This document shows positions 59,384 through 64,000 of a stretch of DNA of 64,000 nt, piece after piece. The stretch's first letter is position 1. Every line of letters begins with the position of its first letter. Location: NCBI GenBank assembly GCA_037367405.1, contig JAZKJV010002944.1, positions 186,001-250,000 on the forward strand, in the 5' to 3' direction. The notes under the pieces were generated by a model that was not told where the DNA came from, did not search any database, and saw only the letters and a program-made list of their open reading frames with translations. Origin of the DNA: Ottelia alismoides. Lineage: Eukaryota; Streptophyta; Magnoliopsida; Alismatales; Hydrocharitaceae. The position numbers were made by a program, and so were the translations under genes.

Positions 59384-59608
59384 CATGGAAGGCCGTATCC
59401 CGATATATCGGCGATATCGCCGATATATCGATATCGACATGGGACCGATATCGAAATCGATATATCGATATATCCGATTTCAGGCATTTTCTTCAGAAAG
59501 ATTCCTAGATATAGCGATATATCGACGATATATCGGAGCGATATATCGCCGATATATCGATATTGACACGATATCGAAACGATATTGATATCGATATATC
59601 CTTCCATG
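59384..59608. mobile_element. Palindromic MITE TE-J (hAT-like)
   Basis: 225 bp bounded by inverted CATGGAAGG/CCTTCCATG and by an 8-bp direct repeat, GTTCCAGG (59376-59383 and 59609-59616). Eight-base duplications are typical of hAT transposons. The interior is packed with GATATATCG, CGATATATCG, GATATCG and GGCGATAT palindromes on both sides of a short A/T and CTT-containing centre (about 59471-59510), so the two halves can fold on each other. No coding capacity; the apparent Tyr/Arg/Ile-rich open frames on both strands are repeat artefacts. Confidence 0.82.
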
Positions 59609-60009
59609 GTTCCAGGTGGTTAGAAGGACAGTTTCAACTGCTGTTCAATGGAGCACATGCGGAGTAGGATGTTTGGATGTTGGGCGAAGGTGATTGATGA
59701 TCGGGGAAGAGAATGGTGATGGAAGGAGGCGATTAGGTCACGTGAATAAATTGCTAAAAGTTGATGAAGATGGATGGGCAGAAGGGTCACGACCCTTGGA
59801 GGCTGGATTGGAGGTTGACGAAGACCCCCCAGTTGTTGGATTTGATGATCCAATGACCTGGAGTGAGGTGGAATGCAAAGAAGAGGCGGGGCCATGTGGT
59901 TCTTTGAGATGGCATCACATGGCCCAATGAGAGTTGTGATATATACAAAAATGTTAAAAAAATAGAAAAGAAATAAAAAGGAAACATATTAGAAAAAATG
60001 GAAAGCATA

Positions 60010-60042
60010 AAAGTTGTAGATCTCGATGAGATCTACAACTTT
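60010..60042. repeat. Perfect 15-bp hairpin in the TE-F LTR
   Basis: AAAGTTGTAGATCTC, loop GAT, GAGATCTACAACTTT, then CACGAAG. It corresponds to the imperfect hairpin at 3280-3325 in TE-A. Confidence 0.92.
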
Positions 60043-60437
60043 CACGAAGAAATCAAAGAGAAAATAAGTCATATAAACATAGTAAATATTTTTTGAAGTA
60101 ATTTAAGGTATTAACTTAAGTTACTTATTTTTTAAATTTATTTTATTATCTTAAATTACTTATTATTTTAATTTATTTTATTATTTTTTGGATTTTTAAT
60201 AAATAAATTAAGTTAAATAGTTATATATAATATTATGCTAATATTTATTGGTTTTTAAACAAATAATAATTAGATAAAATAATAACACAATAATAGGTAT
60301 ATTAATATAATAATTATAGGTAATTCTTTACAACATAGTGTAAGTTAATTGACGTTAATTGTTAGGGGATTTTATTGGTTTTCTTAAGCTAGAGAGATAA
60401 TATGAGAGGATAATGGATATGAATTTGGGATTCATCA

Positions 60438-60449
60438 CCCCCTATACTT
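60438..60449 (-). other. Polypurine tract of TE-F
   Basis: Minus strand AAGTATAGGGGG directly before the LTR. Upstream on that strand lies CTCAAGGACTAGC, matching the CTCGGGGACGAGC and CTAGGGACTAGC hairpins of TE-A and TE-H, though its pairing is weaker. Confidence 0.85.
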
Positions 60450-62820
60450 AAGCTAAGCTAGTCCTTGAGCTAATAAATAATGAATCAATTAGAGAGTTAG
60501 ATAATCAATGAATCTCCTGACATGTGCATGTGAAGAGATAAGGCTTAAGAAAACCAAAACACTTGGTTTTAGAGATCCTAAAACTCCAAGATTAACTTGT
60601 CCTAATCAAAAGGAATTCAACTCCTCTATTTACCATACTCTCAATGTGTGTGTGTATGTAGGAGGTATGACTTAATGTGTTGATTGCATCCACAAGAGTA
60701 GAGTCAGTATGTTACCTAAAGTTCTAATACAAGAGATCTTCCTGAGGATACAATCCTCAACACTAGGGAATAAATCTAGTTTTGCTTCAATCCATCATCT
60801 CTTTAGTTTGTCAGACTTCAAAATGTGGATGATAAGTCAGATAATGGATGAAATAGGATGGTGTCATTTCTTCTCTCCCTTTCATTGGAACAAGGTATCT
60901 CTCAAGTGCCTTATTAACTCAAAACAATATTTTTTTTGTTCTTAATCAGTGTATCCGTCAAAAGAAGTTAAGTTGTCTGTAATTTTTTTTTCTGGGAGTA
61001 CACTAGCGTGCATTTTTTTAAAATATCTAATATACGTTTTCCCAGACTTGTATCATTTACGGTGCAAAGCCCTTTTTGAGGTACTAGCCCAACTCATAAA
61101 AATCTAATACTTCAGTCCAAGTGGACTCTTAAAGGTTGGGAGCGCTTGCATTTGGTGTAAGCTCATATGAATGTATTTTTATAATGATTTGAGCTTTTCT
61201 TTTCATCATCATTTTTTTCTTTCTTTTCTTTTTGGCTAGATCCACTTCTTTTATCAACGATTGGCGCACACTGATCAACAAATTAATTTAATGATATCGC
61301 ACCATGGAACTTAGGTTTAGGTCAAGATATTAGTATGAGAACCATGTCCCATAATGGCTAAGATGTTGATATTCAGGTTTCATGAAGTCTTCATTAATCT
61401 TATCCCATCTTCGAGTACCATAAAATCATATCCAAACTTGAATCTCAAATGTTAGTTCCTCAAGTTAAACAAACTCATCTCAACCATGAACGCAATCATG
61501 CAAGTAAGTGATGGTCATCTTCTTTAAGGAAGAGATTAAGCATGCAATATAGCACACAAATCTTTCTAACTAGAGAAGTTTTAATCATTAACCCTCAAAC
61601 ACTAATGATTAAGACATGTTAACTTTAAATCTCTAGACATCATAAACCAAGTTTTAAAAATCTCAACAAGCCTTGAGTGCAAAGTGAAAATATCAGGGAA
61701 AAACACCAAATTAATACGTTAATTATTTACAGGAATTATTGAAAAAGTTTTTTTTTTAAATTATTAACAATAGTTAAAGAACATGCACCCTTAAGAGACA
61801 AGAACATAACACCATAGCAACTGATACAACATACACTTACAAGACAATACAAGGATACCCACAGAACACTCCCAACTTTAGTTCCTCAAAACTCAATCTT
61901 GAATCTAGGTTTGAAATCAGATGCTGCCTTATGTTTAACTTGTTTCTTCCTTATAGAGTGAACCTCAGAATCAGAATAAGAAAGATCTCCATCGACTTGG
62001 AAAATGAATCGCTTGGAATGATGCTATTCTTCATCAAATGTAATATACACATCCACATGGGAAGACCTAAAATTCTCCAAAATATAAGGAAGACAAATCC
62101 AACCCTTGGTTCCTGCAATAGACTTTTGGGGGTTCCTTAAAATAGAAAAACTAGACATAAGAGGTAAATATAACTTACAACTAAGGCGGCACTCAGATGA
62201 CTGAATATCCTCAAAAAAGGTGTAGGTTCCTCCATATCTAACTTTACTAATAAAATATCATCTTCCTCAAGCGGAAACACTCTTTTTAAAGAACTCCTTA
62301 TTGATTCAATCTTCCATAATATAGAGTTTAAATATAGACATTTCTCCATGCTTGACTCTATAAAGAACCAGGTCTAGGCAACCTTTTATAACCTAAAAAT
62401 CCCACAGTTCAAAATCTTACCGTTACACCCAAATCTCCCTTTCTGAAAACTAAGACTTTTGTTGGAAAACTGAAGTAAGGTTTAATTTTTAATAATTTTA
62501 TTTTTTATTTATTTTTGTTTTTTATATTATTATTTTTAACTAATAAAAGAATATTTGTAAATATATACCAAAAAATGAGTATAAAGTCAAAATAAAAACT
62601 ATACCCATTTGAAAATAATTTGTAAAATATTTTACAAACCAAGTAAAATATATATAAATTTTTTAAAACATTTACAGACTATTTTATCACAAAAAGTTTT
62701 CAAATCCCCACATATAGTCCTAAGTAGATATAAAAAATATGTGAAAGTATGAGTTATGACCAAAAGTATATAGGTAGTATATGCATAACCACTTTGTGAA
62801 TAGAGAAATGAAATCATTAG
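60450..62820 (-). other. 3' noncoding region of TE-F, truncated
   Basis: Minus-strand region equivalent to 996-2363 of TE-A. Its far end contains CATAACTCATACTTTC (near 62750, minus), the segment that follows the hairpin array in TE-A and TE-H. The array itself is missing because TE-K sequence starts just beyond. It includes a 20-bp palindrome with half-site TTTGTAAAAT (62619-62638). No gene seen. Confidence 0.65.
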
Positions 62821-62839
62821 CTAAGGACTACCAATTTGA

Positions 62840-63430
62840 ACTCGAGTAACTACTCCTTATCACCCTCAATCAAACAACATGGCAAAGGTTTCCAATAGGG
62901 AGGTGAAGAGTATTCTTCCAAAGCTAGTCCGTCCCGATAGGAAGAATTGATCCCAACTGTTGGACCAAGTTCTATGGGCCTATTTGATGGCTTACAAGAC
63001 CCATTTGGGAACTTCACCTTTCAGAATGATATATGGAAAGCCATACAATTTTCCCACTGAATTGATTCACAAGTCTGAGTGGCCAATAAAGAAGATTAAT
63101 TGAAGCTGCCACTTAGGAAAGTTGTGTCGAGACCTAAACCTCTATGAGCTTGTGGAGATCTGCAACCGAGCATACGACAACAACATGATCTATAAGGACA
63201 AAGTTAAGAAGTGGCATGATTCACATATTAGAGGTAGGAACTTTGTCCTTGGACATAATGTATGGTTGTTTAATGTGAAGTTCAAGATCTTCCATGGAAA
63301 ACTTAAGTCTAAATGGATGGGTCATTATATAGTCAAGGAAATGCATGGAAATGGCAATATAGAGATATTTGTTCTCACAGATGGTGCACCTTCCTTCTTG
63401 CTCAACGTACCAAAGAACGACTGGCTCTAG
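62840..63430 (+). pseudogene. Ty3/gypsy integrase C-terminal fragment, TE-K
   Basis: Reads TTPYHPQSNNMAKVSNREVK, then a stop near 62947, LLDQVLWAYLMAYKTHLG, PFRMIYGKPYNFPTELIHKS, a break near 63100, then LNLYELVEICNRAYDNNMIY, KKWHDSHIRGRNFVLG and KLKSKWMGHYIVKEMHGNGN to a stop at 63428. The PYHPQ...VSNRE block and the following HK...W segment are the end of an Athila/Tat integrase core and its C-terminal domain. It is the same part as TE-A positions 1-617 and better preserved. The left junction with minus-strand TE-F sequence lies between about 62790 and 62845. Confidence 0.88.
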
Positions 63431-63600
63431 TTGAAATGATTAACTTAATGCTAATTGATTCATTTACAGATATTTCAGATACATCATGAAGTCACAACTG
63501 AAAGATTTAGATCAGATAGTTTCATTATCTTTGAGATTCATATATTCTTTTTCTCTGACTGACTATATTCTTTTGTGGTGTGAATTCTTCTTTCTTACTC

Positions 63601-63944
63601 CTAACTTAGGCTTGTAAGAGCCTAATATAGAGGGGAATTCCACCCAGTCTCATGTATATTATCCCCAGTCTCCTCATCATTTATTCACTCTTTATACTTA
63701 GCCTACTTTTAGGATAAGTATAGGTGAAACTGAGCTCCTGTTATTCTTTTTTAACCTATTCTTTTTGTACCCTCATTTGATGCCTTCATATCCTACACTT
63801 AGGCTATTCACAACCTAAGTATTGGGTGGGGTTTGACTTTTTGTATTTTCCCTATTTTTCTCTATCCTCTTTATGCTTAGTACGAGCTATGTCTTTCATT
63901 CCATTTTGTGCCATGAAGACATAATACAAGCTAAGTATAACGGG
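63601..63944 (+). repeat. Hairpin/polypurine array, TE-K
   Basis: Four units: 63601-63636 (CTAACTTAGGCT / AGAGCCTAATATAG then AGGGG), 63693-63723 (TATACTTAGCCTA / TAGGATAAGTATA), 63793-63830 (CTACACTTAGG / CCTAAGTATTG then GGTGGGG) and a long one at 63871-63944 (TTATGCTTAG, inner GCTATGTCTT and AAGACATA, then GCTAAGTATA). It lies 170 bp after the integrase stop. The remaining bases to 64000 show nothing further. Confidence 0.88.
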
Positions 63945-64000
63945 TATTCACATTTTTCAAAATAAGTTTTATTTCTTGAACTAAAGATTGGGAATAGTTT

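Larger units (their letters stand above)
58159..60437 (-). repeat. TE-F LTR, proximal part, minus strand
   Basis: Continues the LTR piece at 22730-23129 after TE-G. On the minus strand it starts TGATGAATCCC at 60437, directly after the PPT. It contains the AAGTTGTAGATCTC hairpin (60010-60042), a GC-richer middle (58420-59920) and the MITE TE-J. Open frames such as 59620-59930 are without domains. Combined LTR length is about 2.7 kb including the MITE. Confidence 0.78.

Noticed and set aside
59307..59607. Tyr/Arg/Ile/Asp-rich frames on both strands
   Set aside because: Translation of CGATATATCG palindromes in the MITE.

Overview
This 64 kb window looks like intergenic DNA from a seed plant, most likely an angiosperm. 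It holds a dense, nested pile of decayed retrotransposons. I find no intact host gene, tRNA, rRNA, CRISPR array or bacterial feature. The evidence for a plant is: Athila/Tat-type Ty3/gypsy elements with 3-4 kb LTRs and a tRNA-Asp-type primer site; Ty1/copia elements with initiator-Met primer sites; an RTE-type LINE ending in TTG repeats; and AT-rich LTRs carrying G-box palindromes. I cannot name the species. All protein-coding stretches are pseudogenes with stops and frameshifts. Identity statements come from reading motifs by eye; no search was run.

Layout, with elements lettered for this report. TE-A (plus): integrase tail, hairpin/polypurine array, 3' noncoding region, polypurine tract (PPT) and a 3' LTR beginning at 2400. 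That LTR is split by TE-B. TE-B (plus, 4727-9937) is a complete Ty1/copia element with 134/136-bp LTRs and a perfect GTTGT target duplication. TE-C (minus, about 11055-19682) has gag and protease remnants, a primer site and a 5' LTR. TE-D (plus, 19815 to about 22180) is a truncated LTR lying head to head with the TE-C LTR. TE-E (minus, about 22190-22729) is an RNase H fragment. TE-F (minus) has an LTR starting at 22730, is interrupted at 23129/58159, resumes to 60437, and is followed by its PPT and 3' noncoding region to about 62800. TE-G (minus, 23130-58158) is a tandem Ty1/copia array, LTR-internal-LTR-internal-LTR, with near-identical 5-bp flanks. TE-H (plus, 29166-45942) is a nonautonomous Athila/Tat-like element inserted in the first internal region of TE-G. 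TE-I (plus, 41303-44610) is an RTE LINE inserted in the 3' LTR of TE-H. TE-J (59384-59608) is a small palindromic MITE in the TE-F LTR. TE-K (plus, about 62840 to the window end) is an integrase tail and hairpin array matching the TE-A start.

History: TE-E was hit by TE-F, TE-F by TE-G, TE-G by TE-H, and TE-H by the LINE TE-I, giving four successive insertions. The second internal copy of TE-G preserves the empty site for TE-H (CATAC at 53961), which proves that step from within the window.

The most interesting signal is a family of hairpins of the form CTATACTTAG...CTAAGTATAG, each usually followed by a G-run like a polypurine tract. They are arrayed just after the last coding region of three separate gypsy elements (TE-A, TE-H, TE-K). 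Their variable arm extensions change in a paired, covarying way, which points to selection on RNA or DNA structure. The other notable items are the palindromic MITE TE-J, the tandem copia array that shares a dead reverse transcriptase, and the stripped-down gag-protease-membrane-segment coding block of TE-H.
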